The notes below the pieces were generated by a model, which did not search any database, was not told where the DNA came from, and saw nothing but the letters and a program-made list of their open reading frames with translations. Shown here one piece after another: positions 1 to 7,029 of a stretch of DNA of 7,029 nt; position 1 is the first letter of the stretch; each line of letters opens with the position of its first letter. Made by a program: the position numbers and the translations under genes. This stretch comes from an uncultured Micrococcales bacterium (lineage in GTDB: Bacteria; Actinomycetota; Actinomycetes; Actinomycetales; Microbacteriaceae), in contig CAIYOE010000146.1 in the NCBI GenBank assembly GCA_903927775.1, positions 1-7,029 on the forward strand, read 5' to 3'.

Positions 1-849
<849 letters not shown>

Positions 850-853
850 TGGG

Positions 854-859
854 TCCTCC
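854..859 (-). promoter_or_regulatory. Ribosome binding site of fusA
   Basis: The minus strand reads GGAGGA, an excellent match to the anti-Shine-Dalgarno, ending 4 bases before the GTG codon at 849. It is the main support for a GTG start for EF-G, since no in-frame ATG is suitably placed. Confidence 0.85.
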
Positions 860-881
860 GTAGGGGGTTTGTTTGGTGTCT

Positions 882-931
882 AAGAAATAAGTACATCCGC
901 CTGTTTAACCGAAGGTAAACAGACGGATGTA
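882..931 (-). terminator. Strong hairpin between rpsG and fusA: attenuator or processing site
   Basis: In the minus-strand transcript, bases 931-916 pair with 907-892 in a 16-bp stem with one G.U pair (923/900). The apical loop is CCUUCGGU, containing a C(UUCG)G tetraloop. The stem begins 7 bases after the rpsG stop codon and is followed by CUUAUUUCUU (891-882), a moderately U-rich tail. This is the form of an intrinsic terminator. Because fusA has a good ribosome binding site only about 20 bases further on and no obvious promoter in between, partial termination or transcript processing that sets the S12/S7 to EF-G ratio is more likely than complete termination. The structure is seen directly; the role is inferred. 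Confidence 0.6.
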
Positions 932-938
932 ATTGCTA

Positions 939-1409
939 CTACCAGCGGTAGTGAGCGAATGCCTTGTTGGACTCTGCCATCTTGTGAGTGTCTTCGCGAC
1001 GCTTCACAGCAGCGCCCAGACCGTTCGATGCGTCGAGGATCTCGTTCATCAGGCGGTCGGTCATGGTCTTCTCGCGGCGAGCCTTTGCGTAGCTAACCAA
1101 CCAGCGCATAGCAAGAGTGTTGGCACGGTGTGCCTTAACCTCGATAGGAACCTGGTAGGTCGAGCCACCAACGCGACGCGAACGAACCTCAACGGTTGGG
1201 CGTACGTTGTCTAGGGCCTTCTTTAGCAGCACAACTGCATCGGTGCCGGACTTCTTGTTAGCGCCCTCGAGAGCGCCGTAAACGATCTGCTCAGCTAGCG
1301 ACTTCTTGCCATCTAGCAAGATCTTGTTGACTAGCTGCGAAACTACTGGCGAGCCGTAGACTGGGTCGGCTACGACTGGCTTCTTGGTGACTGGACCTTT
1401 GCGAGGCAT
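939..1409 (-). CDS. rpsG: 30S ribosomal protein S7
   Basis: S7 is a primary assembly protein of the small subunit. It binds the 3' major domain of 16S rRNA, nucleates the 30S head and contacts mRNA and tRNA near the E site. The 156-residue product is the normal family length and matches S7 end to end: [10 protein letters not shown] at the N-terminus, the S7 signature around DPVYGSPVV and [16 protein letters not shown] (residues 16-47), the basic [16 protein letters not shown] segment (76-91) of the rRNA-binding region, and a C-terminus ending AHYRW. It starts at ATG 1409-1407, which shares one base with the rpsL stop (TAATG), so translation is probably coupled to rpsL; a GAAGG ribosome binding site lies inside the end of rpsL. 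The TAG stop (941-939) is followed at once by a second in-frame TAG. In E. coli S7 represses its own operon by binding between rpsL and rpsG; the one-base overlap here leaves no such spacer, so that mechanism is unlikely in the same form. Confidence 0.98.
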   Translation of the reverse strand: MPRKGPVTKKPVVADPVYGSPVVSQLVNKILLDGKKSLAEQIVYGALEGANKKSGTDAVVLLKKALDNVRPTVEVRSRRVGGSTYQVPIEVKAHRANTLAMRWLVSYAKARREKTMTDRLMNEILDASNGLGAAVKRREDTHKMAESNKAFAHYRW

Positions 1410-1780
1410 TACTTACCCTTCTTTGCACCGTAGTGGCTGCGAGCCTGCTTACGGTTCTTAACTGCCTGGGTGTCTAGAGCACCGCGGACGATCTTGTAAC
1501 GAACACCAGGAAGGTCCTTAACACGACCACCACGGACTAGCACCATCGAGTGCTCCTGGAGGTTGTGGCCTTCGCCCGGAATGTACGCGGTTACTTCGAT
1601 ACCGTTGCTGAGCTTGACACGAGCAACCTTACGAAGAGCCGAGTTTGGCTTCTTTGGGGTGGTGGTGTACACACGGGTGCAAACACCGCGGCGCTGTGGG
1701 CTGGCCTTAAGCGCAGGGGTCTTGGTCTTGGTGACCTTAGCCGTGCGTCCCTTGCGGACCAACTGCTGAATTGTTGGCAC
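1409..1780 (-). CDS. rpsL: 30S ribosomal protein S12
   Basis: S12 sits at the decoding centre of the small subunit and helps control tRNA selection accuracy; it is the classic target of streptomycin resistance mutations. The product is 123 residues, the usual actinobacterial length. Conserved segments are [20 protein letters not shown] (residues 30-49), [11 protein letters not shown] (68-78) and [12 protein letters not shown] (84-95). Lys43 and Lys88, the common streptomycin-resistance positions, are both wild type, and Asp89, the residue methylthiolated by RimO in bacteria that have it, is present. The start is GTG at 1780-1778: the protein then begins [11 protein letters not shown] like its relatives, and AAGGAG lies 5 bases upstream. 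An ATG further upstream at 1846 would add 22 residues with no family counterpart. The TAA stop overlaps the rpsG ATG. It is the first gene of the str operon, preceded by a 204-base leader/intergenic region. Confidence 0.98.
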   Translation of the reverse strand: MPTIQQLVRKGRTAKVTKTKTPALKASPQRRGVCTRVYTTTPKKPNSALRKVARVKLSNGIEVTAYIPGEGHNLQEHSMVLVRGGRVKDLPGVRYKIVRGALDTQAVKNRKQARSHYGAKKGK

Positions 1781-1785
1781 TACTT

Positions 1786-1791
1786 CTCCTT
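1786..1791 (-). promoter_or_regulatory. Ribosome binding site of rpsL
   Basis: AAGGAG on the minus strand lies 5 bases before the GTG at 1780. It fixes the GTG as the start over the longer reading frame beginning at 1846. Confidence 0.85.
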
Positions 1792-1797
1792 TTAGAG

Positions 1798-1818
1798 CTC
1801 GAACCACTGCGGCTCGAG
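1798..1818 (-). promoter_or_regulatory. Leader hairpin just upstream of the rpsL ribosome binding site
   Basis: In the minus-strand transcript, CUCGAGCC (1818-1811) can pair with GGUUCGAG (1805-1798) in an 8-bp stem with one G.U pair and a 5-base loop GCAGU. The stem ends 6 bases before the Shine-Dalgarno, leaving it exposed. No U-run follows, so it is not a terminator. It may be part of a regulatory leader or stabilise the 5' region; function is unknown. Confidence 0.4.
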
Positions 1819-1825
1819 GTTTTCT

Positions 1826-1837
1826 TGCTTGCAAGCA
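1826..1837. repeat. 12-bp perfect palindrome in the str leader
   Basis: TGCTTGCAAGCA is its own reverse complement. It lies between the two leader hairpins, about 105 bases downstream of the predicted transcription start. As DNA it has the form of a dimeric-protein binding site; as RNA it has no loop and would not fold alone. Nothing in the sequence identifies a binding protein. Confidence 0.4.
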
Positions 1838-1839
1838 TC

Positions 1840-1871
1840 GGTGCACTCATCAGAGCGATGTTGTGTACACC
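1840..1871 (-). promoter_or_regulatory. Two-tier leader hairpin of the str operon
   Basis: The minus-strand RNA can form an outer 7-bp stem, GGUGUAC (1871-1865) with GUGCACC (1846-1840, one G.U pair). An asymmetric internal loop (ACAA against A) follows, then an inner 4-bp stem CAUC/GAUG (1860-1857 with 1851-1848) and a loop GCUCU. A stem, an asymmetric loop and a second stem are typical of protein- or ligand-binding leader RNAs, but I do not recognise a known family. Confidence 0.4.
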
Positions 1872-1915
1872 TAGTTTTTTGGTTGTCCCGCCGGAACGAT
1901 CCAGGCCGAGGCATC

Positions 1916-1938
1916 AACAAAAGTGTGCATTAGCACAC
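1916..1938 (-). terminator. Terminator-like hairpin downstream of rpoC
   Basis: The minus strand reads GTGTGC, loop TAAT, GCACAC, then TTTTGTT. The 6-bp stem is perfect and the U-tract starts immediately, the layout of a small intrinsic terminator ending rpoBC transcripts about 50 bases after the rpoC stop. It is short, so read-through into rpsL is likely. A competing reading is that it forms the first bases of the str transcript, because the predicted promoter starts transcription at about 1941. Confidence 0.5.
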
Positions 1939-1940
1939 GC

Positions 1941-1959
1941 TTGGATAAGCCTAGCCTAA
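1941..1959 (-). promoter_or_regulatory. DtxR/IdeR-like iron box over the str promoter
   Basis: The minus strand reads TTAGGCTAGGCTTATCCAA. Against the remembered actinobacterial DtxR/IdeR operator TWAGGTTAGSCTWACCTWA it matches 16 of 19 positions; the left half-site matches 8 of 9 and the right 7 of 9. It covers the proposed -10 hexamer, where an iron-dependent repressor would block the polymerase. The two halves match the consensus better than each other (only 5 of 9 symmetric), and part of the match comes from overlapping TAGGCT -10 sequences, so chance is possible. Confidence 0.3.
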
Positions 1960-1977
1960 GACGCTCCGACGGGTCAA
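1948..1977 (-). promoter_or_regulatory. Predicted promoter of the rpsL-rpsG-fusA operon
   Basis: A -35 hexamer TTGACC (1977-1972) and a -10 hexamer TAGGCT (1953-1948) are separated by 18 bases on the minus strand, a reasonable fit to the principal sigma factor. TAGGCT occurs twice, overlapping by one base (1958-1953 and 1953-1948); only the downstream copy has good spacing. The predicted start is about 1941-1940, giving a leader of some 160 bases. Confidence 0.45.
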
Positions 1978-1984
1978 ATGGTTT

Positions 1985-4900
1985 CTAGATATCTTCGGCT
2001 GCAGCCTCAACCGAGTCGCCTGCGTAGGTCTCGATCGAAGTGAAGCTTAGGTCGGTGTGGTTAAACGCGTTGCCATAGTCGAAGTCATCATCGATGCTTT
2101 CGGCTGCCCAGATACGGTTAGGGTACTTCTCGTTCTTGGCTTCTTCGGTGGCTTCAACCGTGATGTTGCGGTACTTGGCAAGGCCGGTACCAGCAGGGAT
2201 GAGCTTACCGATGATGACGTTCTCCTTGAGGCCAACCAGCTTGTCGGACTTGCGGTCCAGAGCTGCCTGAGTAAGAACTCGGGTGGTCTCCTGGAACGAA
2301 GCGGCCGATAGCCACGACTGAGCTGCCAACGAAGCACGGGTCATACCCATTACTTCCTGACGAGCCGAAGCCGGCTTCTTGCCCTGCTCTACAGCAGCGC
2401 GGTTGGTCTTGGTGAACTTGACGCGGTCCACGATCTCACCAGGCAACATTTCGGTGTCGCCCGAGTCGATAACGGTAACCTTGCCCAGCATCTGACGAAC
2501 AATAACCTCAAGGTGCTTGTCGTGCAGAGGAACACCCTGCGAACCGTAGATTGCCTGAACACCACGGATGATTTCGGCTGCAGCGTTACGCGCACCCTTG
2601 ACCATCAACACCTCGTGAGGGATTGGGGTTCCGTCAACCAGGTACTCGCCCGACTTAACTACTTCGCCGTTTTCGACTAGTAGGTCATCCAGGCTAGCAA
2701 CCGAGATGATCGGAGCAAACGGCGATAGCTTCTTGAAGGTCTTGCTGGTGGTACGCGAGAACGAGTACTGGTTAGCAAGCTCCATGGCCTCTTTCTCTGC
2801 CTGCTCGCCGTTAGGGCGAACGTAGACATCGAACTTGGTGGAGTTACCAGCTGGAACCTCGACGATGTCGACAGTACCTGGCCAGAATGCCATAACGGCA
2901 ACCTTGCCAGCCTGACGCCATCCAACACGAGCCTCTAGGAGGTCGGTTACACCGTTTAGACCCTGGGTGATGTCGTAGGAAATCAGACGCTCAACACGAA
3001 CCTTCTGACCACCGATGGACTTCAGAATGGTCTGCTTCTTTGCGTTCGAGGCAGCACCACCGGTGTGGAAGGTACGCATGGTTAGCTGGGTTCCAGGCTC
3101 ACCGATCGACTGAGCAGCGATGATACCTACTGCTTCACCAACCTCAACGGTGTCGCGAGTTGCCATGGAGTCTCCGTAGCACATTGCGCAGATTCCGGTC
3201 TCGGACTCACAGGTAAGGATCGAGCGAACAACTAGCTTCTCTACCTTGTTCTTAGGGTCAAGCAGTAGCTCGCAAAGCTCAGAAGTTACCTTCTCGCCTG
3301 CCTTAGCAACTACGGTCTTGCCATCTAGAACGTCCTGTGCCAAGAAACGCATGAGGATCTGACCAGACATGGCCTCGATGTTCTCTTCGCGCTTCTTGTC
3401 GGCTTCTGCGATTTCTAGCTCGGTAGGTGCCACGTTCGAGTTGATCTCGTAGCTGTAGTGGTTTACCTCACGAAGCTGCTTCAGCGAAAGCTCGATCTGA
3501 GTCGAGTCTGCATCCGGAGCCACGAAGGTGTCCAAAACGATTGCCGATACGCCACGCGAAGTCTTGCAGTCGATCTCGCGGACGATTACGTCCTGAGCAA
3601 CGTCTACTAGACGACGGGTTAGGTAACCAGCAGCAGCGGTCTTCATCGCGGTGTCCGCGTTACCCTTACGGGCACCGGTTGCGTTAATGAAGTACTCGTT
3701 GGCGGTTAGACCAAGCAGGTAGTTACCCTTCACAGGCATCGGGGCAAAGTCACCAGACGAAGTGGTTACTGGGCCACGCATACCAATGATGGAACGAATC
3801 TGTAGCCAGTTTCCACGAGCACCCGAGGTAACCATCTTGTAGATGGCGTTGTCGTGTGGGATCGAGTCGCGAAGCATGGTCTCGATCTCGGCGGTCTTCT
3901 TGAACCACAGGCCACCGAGCTTGTCGCGGCGGTCTAGGTCGGACATAAGTCCGTTGTCGAAGTCCTCTTGAATCTTGGTGTGCTCTTTTTCAGCCTCGAA
4001 GATTGCAGAGTTACGCTTTGCCTCGAACTCGCCAGAGTCAAAGTTGGCGTCCGAGATCGACATGGATACACCGGCACGGGTTGCCCAGTAGAAACCGGCA
4101 TCCTTGATGCGGTCTAGCGACTGCGCTACCTCGGTACGAGGGAACAGGCCAACCATGTCATCGATGATCTTGGTGATCTGCTTCTTGCCAACCTGGCCTT
4201 CGGTCCACACGAATCCTGCAGGCAAAGCCTCGCGGAATAGGGTGCGACCAAGGGTGGTCTCAACAAGCTCACCGTTGATACGGATCTTGACTAGCGCGTT
4301 TAGCGATAGAACGTGGGTGTCGAATGCCATCTGAGCTTCGGCTACGGTCGAGAAGACCTTGCCCTCGCCCAGCGCACCATCGATCTGGTTGGTCAAGTGG
4401 AACAGACCAATGATCATGTCCTGCGAAGGAACAGCAACCGGACGACCATCGGATGGCTTCAGGATGTTGTTCGATGCAAGCATCAGGATGCGGGCTTCGG
4501 CCTGAGCCTCAACCGATAGCGGAAGGTGGACTGCCATCTGGTCACCATCGAAGTCGGCGTTGAACGCAGAACATACGAGTGGGTGCAGCTGGATTGCCTT
4601 ACCTTCTACAAGAAGCGGCTCGAAAGCCTGGATACCCAGACGGTGCAGGGTAGGCGCACGGTTTAGAAGTACAGGACGTTCGCGAATAACTTCTTCTAGA
4701 ACACCCCAAACCTGTGGGCGACTGCGCTCAACCATGCGCTTTGCGCTCTTGATGTTCTGGGCAAGACCCAGGTCAACAAGGCGCTTCATTACGAATGGCT
4801 TGAAGAGCTCAAGTGCCATCAGCTTAGGAAGACCACACTGGTGCAGCTTTAGCTGAGGACCGACAACGATAACCGAACGACCCGAGTAGTCAACGCGCTT

Positions 4901-6361
4901 ACCCAGAAGGTTCTGGCGGAAACGACCCTGCTTACCCTTTAGCAAGTCGGAAAGCGACTTGAGGGCGCGGTTACCGGTACCGGTTACCGCACGGCCACGA
5001 CGGCCGTTGTCGAACAGTGCATCCACAGCCTCTTGAAGCATGCGCTTCTCGTTGTTGAGGATGGTCTGAGGCACGGCACCTAGGTCGATGAAGCGCTTTA
5101 GACGGTTGTTGCGGTTGATCACACGACGGTATAGATCGTTTAGGTCGGAGGTCGCAAAGCGGCCACCGTCTAGCTGAACCATTGGTCGGATCTCTGGAGG
5201 AAGAACAGGTAGAACGCCTAGAACCATGCTGGTTGGCGAGGTGTCGCTGTTGATGAACGACTGAACAACCTTTAGACGCTTGATTGCCTGAGTCTGCTTT
5301 GCACCCTTGGTGGTTGCAATCTGCTCGCGAAGCACTGCTGCTTCGGCTGCAAGGTCGAAGTCAGCTAGAACAGTCTGAACTGCCTCTGCACCGATCGATA
5401 GGTCGAAGTAGTCGCCGTACTGGTAAGCGAAGGCATCGAAGATGTCGTCGTTCTGAAGTAGGGCACCCTTGTCGGCGGTTAGGAATAGACGCCAAGCTAG
5501 CTGCTCGCGCTGCAGGCTGTCGCGACGCTCGCGACGACCGTACTCACGAACGATCTTGTCGGTCTTCTTCTTGAACTCGCTAAGAAGGCGCTTTACTTCC
5601 TTCTCGTCTGCAACCGAGCGGTTGATTGGCTCGTCGCCGTTTGCCTCTGCGGCGTCGGCTGCTGCTGCATCAGCTGCAGCACGTGCCTTTCCGCTAAAGA
5701 AGGCGTCCGGGTTCTTCTCTTCTAGCTTGACAATCTGCTCGATGTCGGCCGCAGGAAGGTTTACCCAAACAGGTGCTTCCCATAGCTTGTCGGCAGGCTG
5801 CATCTCTAGACCGTGAACACGAAGTGCGTCGATTTCATCCTGCGCAACAGCGCTGATTTCGGCGGCGCGGTCCTCTAGGATTTGGCGAACACGCTGGATG
5901 TAGTCCTCGCGGATCATCGCTTCGTCGTAAGCCTTCTCGTCGTGGTGGACTTCCATCACACGGTAAGCGGCAAAGTAGATGATCTTCTCAAGGTCCTTAG
6001 GGGCCATGTTAAGTAGGTAACCCAAGCGGCTTGGAACACCCTTGAAGTACCAGATGTGGGTGACCGGGGCAGCAAGCTCAATGTGGCCCATGCGCTCACG
6101 GCGCACCGACGACTTGGTAACTTCTACACCACAACGCTCACAAACGATGCCCTTAAAGCGCACACGCTTGTACTTGCCACAGGAGCACTCCCAGTCCTTA
6201 GTAGGACCAAAGATCTTCTCGCAGAAAAGTCCGTCCTTTTCAGGCTTCAGGGTGCGGTAATTGATGGTCTCAGGCTTCTTTACCTCGCCGTGGGACCAAG
6301 AGCGAATGTCGTCGGCAGTAGCTAGGCCAACGCGCAGGGCGTCAAAGGATTCAACTTCCAT
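1985..6361 (-). CDS. rpoC: DNA-directed RNA polymerase subunit beta prime, enlarged and divergent
   Basis: Beta prime carries the polymerase active-site Mg and most of the moving parts of RNA synthesis. The product is 1458 residues, against about 1316 remembered for M. tuberculosis. Landmarks: N-terminal zinc site Cys59, 61, 74, 77; switch-2/zipper region (about 465-500); catalytic NADFDGD with Asp603, 605, 607; F-loop (846-865); bridge helix (886-924) with Arg898 and Arg916; second zinc site Cys932, 1051, 1058, 1061; trigger loop TMRTFH with Arg1096 and His1099; C-terminal [12 protein letters not shown] (1353-1364) and [12 protein letters not shown] (1382-1393); acidic tail. Extra segments relative to M. 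tuberculosis lie at about 150-270 (including an Ala-rich run near 225-240), between zinc ligands 932 and 1051, and after the trigger loop. Bridge helix and F-loop carry unusual substitutions. The ATG start has AAGGA 5 bases upstream, and the gene follows rpoB after 32 bases, so the two are co-transcribed. The frame is uninterrupted with all catalytic residues, so it is functional, not decayed. Confidence 0.97.
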   Translation of the reverse strand: MEVESFDALRVGLATADDIRSWSHGEVKKPETINYRTLKPEKDGLFCEKIFGPTKDWECSCGKYKRVRFKGIVCERCGVEVTKSSVRRERMGHIELAAPVTHIWYFKGVPSRLGYLLNMAPKDLEKIIYFAAYRVMEVHHDEKAYDEAMIREDYIQRVRQILEDRAAEISAVAQDEIDALRVHGLEMQPADKLWEAPVWVNLPAADIEQIVKLEEKNPDAFFSGKARAAADAAAADAAEANGDEPINRSVADEKEVKRLLSEFKKKTDKIVREYGRRERRDSLQREQLAWRLFLTADKGALLQNDDIFDAFAYQYGDYFDLSIGAEAVQTVLADFDLAAEAAVLREQIATTKGAKQTQAIKRLKVVQSFINSDTSPTSMVLGVLPVLPPEIRPMVQLDGGRFATSDLNDLYRRVINRNNRLKRFIDLGAVPQTILNNEKRMLQEAVDALFDNGRRGRAVTGTGNRALKSLSDLLKGKQGRFRQNLLGKRVDYSGRSVIVVGPQLKLHQCGLPKLMALELFKPFVMKRLVDLGLAQNIKSAKRMVERSRPQVWGVLEEVIRERPVLLNRAPTLHRLGIQAFEPLLVEGKAIQLHPLVCSAFNADFDGDQMAVHLPLSVEAQAEARILMLASNNILKPSDGRPVAVPSQDMIIGLFHLTNQIDGALGEGKVFSTVAEAQMAFDTHVLSLNALVKIRINGELVETTLGRTLFREALPAGFVWTEGQVGKKQITKIIDDMVGLFPRTEVAQSLDRIKDAGFYWATRAGVSMSISDANFDSGEFEAKRNSAIFEAEKEHTKIQEDFDNGLMSDLDRRDKLGGLWFKKTAEIETMLRDSIPHDNAIYKMVTSGARGNWLQIRSIIGMRGPVTTSSGDFAPMPVKGNYLLGLTANEYFINATGARKGNADTAMKTAAAGYLTRRLVDVAQDVIVREIDCKTSRGVSAIVLDTFVAPDADSTQIELSLKQLREVNHYSYEINSNVAPTELEIAEADKKREENIEAMSGQILMRFLAQDVLDGKTVVAKAGEKVTSELCELLLDPKNKVEKLVVRSILTCESETGICAMCYGDSMATRDTVEVGEAVGIIAAQSIGEPGTQLTMRTFHTGGAASNAKKQTILKSIGGQKVRVERLISYDITQGLNGVTDLLEARVGWRQAGKVAVMAFWPGTVDIVEVPAGNSTKFDVYVRPNGEQAEKEAMELANQYSFSRTTSKTFKKLSPFAPIISVASLDDLLVENGEVVKSGEYLVDGTPIPHEVLMVKGARNAAAEIIRGVQAIYGSQGVPLHDKHLEVIVRQMLGKVTVIDSGDTEMLPGEIVDRVKFTKTNRAAVEQGKKPASARQEVMGMTRASLAAQSWLSAASFQETTRVLTQAALDRKSDKLVGLKENVIIGKLIPAGTGLAKYRNITVEATEEAKNEKYPNRIWAAESIDDDFDYGNAFNHTDLSFTSIETYAGDSVEAAAEDI

Positions 6362-6366
6362 TTTTT

Positions 6367-6371
6367 TCCTT
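6367..6371 (-). promoter_or_regulatory. Ribosome binding site of rpoC
   Basis: AAGGA on the minus strand, separated from the ATG at 6361 by an all-A spacer of 5 bases. A second AAAAGGAA lies about 8 bases further upstream. It supports the ATG start giving [10 protein letters not shown], aligned with the usual actinobacterial N-terminus. Confidence 0.7.
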
Positions 6372-6393
6372 AATTCCTTTTCTTGATCCGGGT

Positions 6394-7029
<636 letters not shown>

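Noticed and set aside
1781..1846. N-terminal extension of S12 starting at an ATG at 1846
   Set aside because: The 22 added residues have no counterpart in the S12 family, the stretch contains a predicted leader hairpin, and a GTG with a good ribosome binding site gives the family N-terminus.
1861..1885. Plus-strand terminator made of GTGTACAC followed by a T-run at 1875-1880
   Set aside because: The 8-bp palindrome has no loop and no plus-strand gene ends here; the same bases are better explained as part of the minus-strand leader hairpin.
4967..4990. Near-perfect 24-bp palindrome inside rpoC (perfect 12-bp core at 4973-4984)
   Set aside because: It encodes the conserved VTGTGNR segment of beta prime; repeated Gly-Thr codons using GGT and ACC explain the symmetry without a binding site.
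5284..5816. Plus-strand Arg/Ser-rich open frames opposite rpoC
   Set aside because: Low-complexity composition typical of the antisense of a biased coding frame, overlapping each other and a continuous rpoC frame.
1985..6361. The divergent parts of beta prime as a pseudogene or frameshifted segment
   Set aside because: The frame is open over 1458 codons, both zinc sites, the Asp triad and trigger-loop Arg/His are intact, and conserved sequence resumes in frame after each unusual stretch.

Overview
The window holds five genes of the bacterial transcription and translation core, all on the minus strand. In transcription order (right to left) they are the C-terminal end of rpoB (RNA polymerase beta, cut by the right edge), complete rpoC (beta prime), complete rpsL (S12), complete rpsG (S7) and the N-terminal 283 codons of fusA (EF-G, cut by the left edge). 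This is the rpoBC cluster followed by the str operon, an arrangement common in Actinobacteria. S12, S7, EF-G and the beta C-terminus look closely like those of Microbacteriaceae. The moderate base composition (low fifties percent GC by eye, not computed), frequent CTA leucine codons and TAG stops suggest a small-genome, low-GC member such as the freshwater Luna lineages (Aquiluna/Rhodoluna). That placement is inference.

Layout: 6394-7029 is rpoB (partial). A 32-base gap carries the rpoC ribosome binding site. 1985-6361 is rpoC. 1781-1984 is a 204-base intergenic region with a promoter-like pair of hexamers, a 19-base sequence resembling a DtxR/IdeR iron box over the -10, a small terminator-like hairpin, and two further predicted leader hairpins before the rpsL ribosome binding site. 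1409-1780 is rpsL, which overlaps rpsG (939-1409) by one base as TAATG. 850-938 separates rpsG from fusA and contains a 16-bp hairpin with a UUCG loop and a U-rich tail. 1-849 is fusA. No stretch over 300 bases lacks a gene, and there are no mobile elements, tRNAs, rRNAs or CRISPR arrays.

The genes work together: beta and beta prime form the RNA polymerase catalytic core, S12 and S7 are 30S proteins of the decoding centre and the mRNA exit/E-site side, and EF-G drives translocation.

The most unusual thing is the beta prime subunit. At 1458 residues it is about 140 longer than I remember for M. tuberculosis (1316). The extra length lies in several places: the N-terminal part, between ligands of the second zinc site, and in or after the trigger loop. 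It also departs from near-universal sequence in the bridge helix, the F-loop and the motif just after the trigger loop, while its metal-binding residues and catalytic triad are intact. No wholly new system is visible. The candidates for something undescribed are this divergent polymerase and the regulatory architecture of the str leader.
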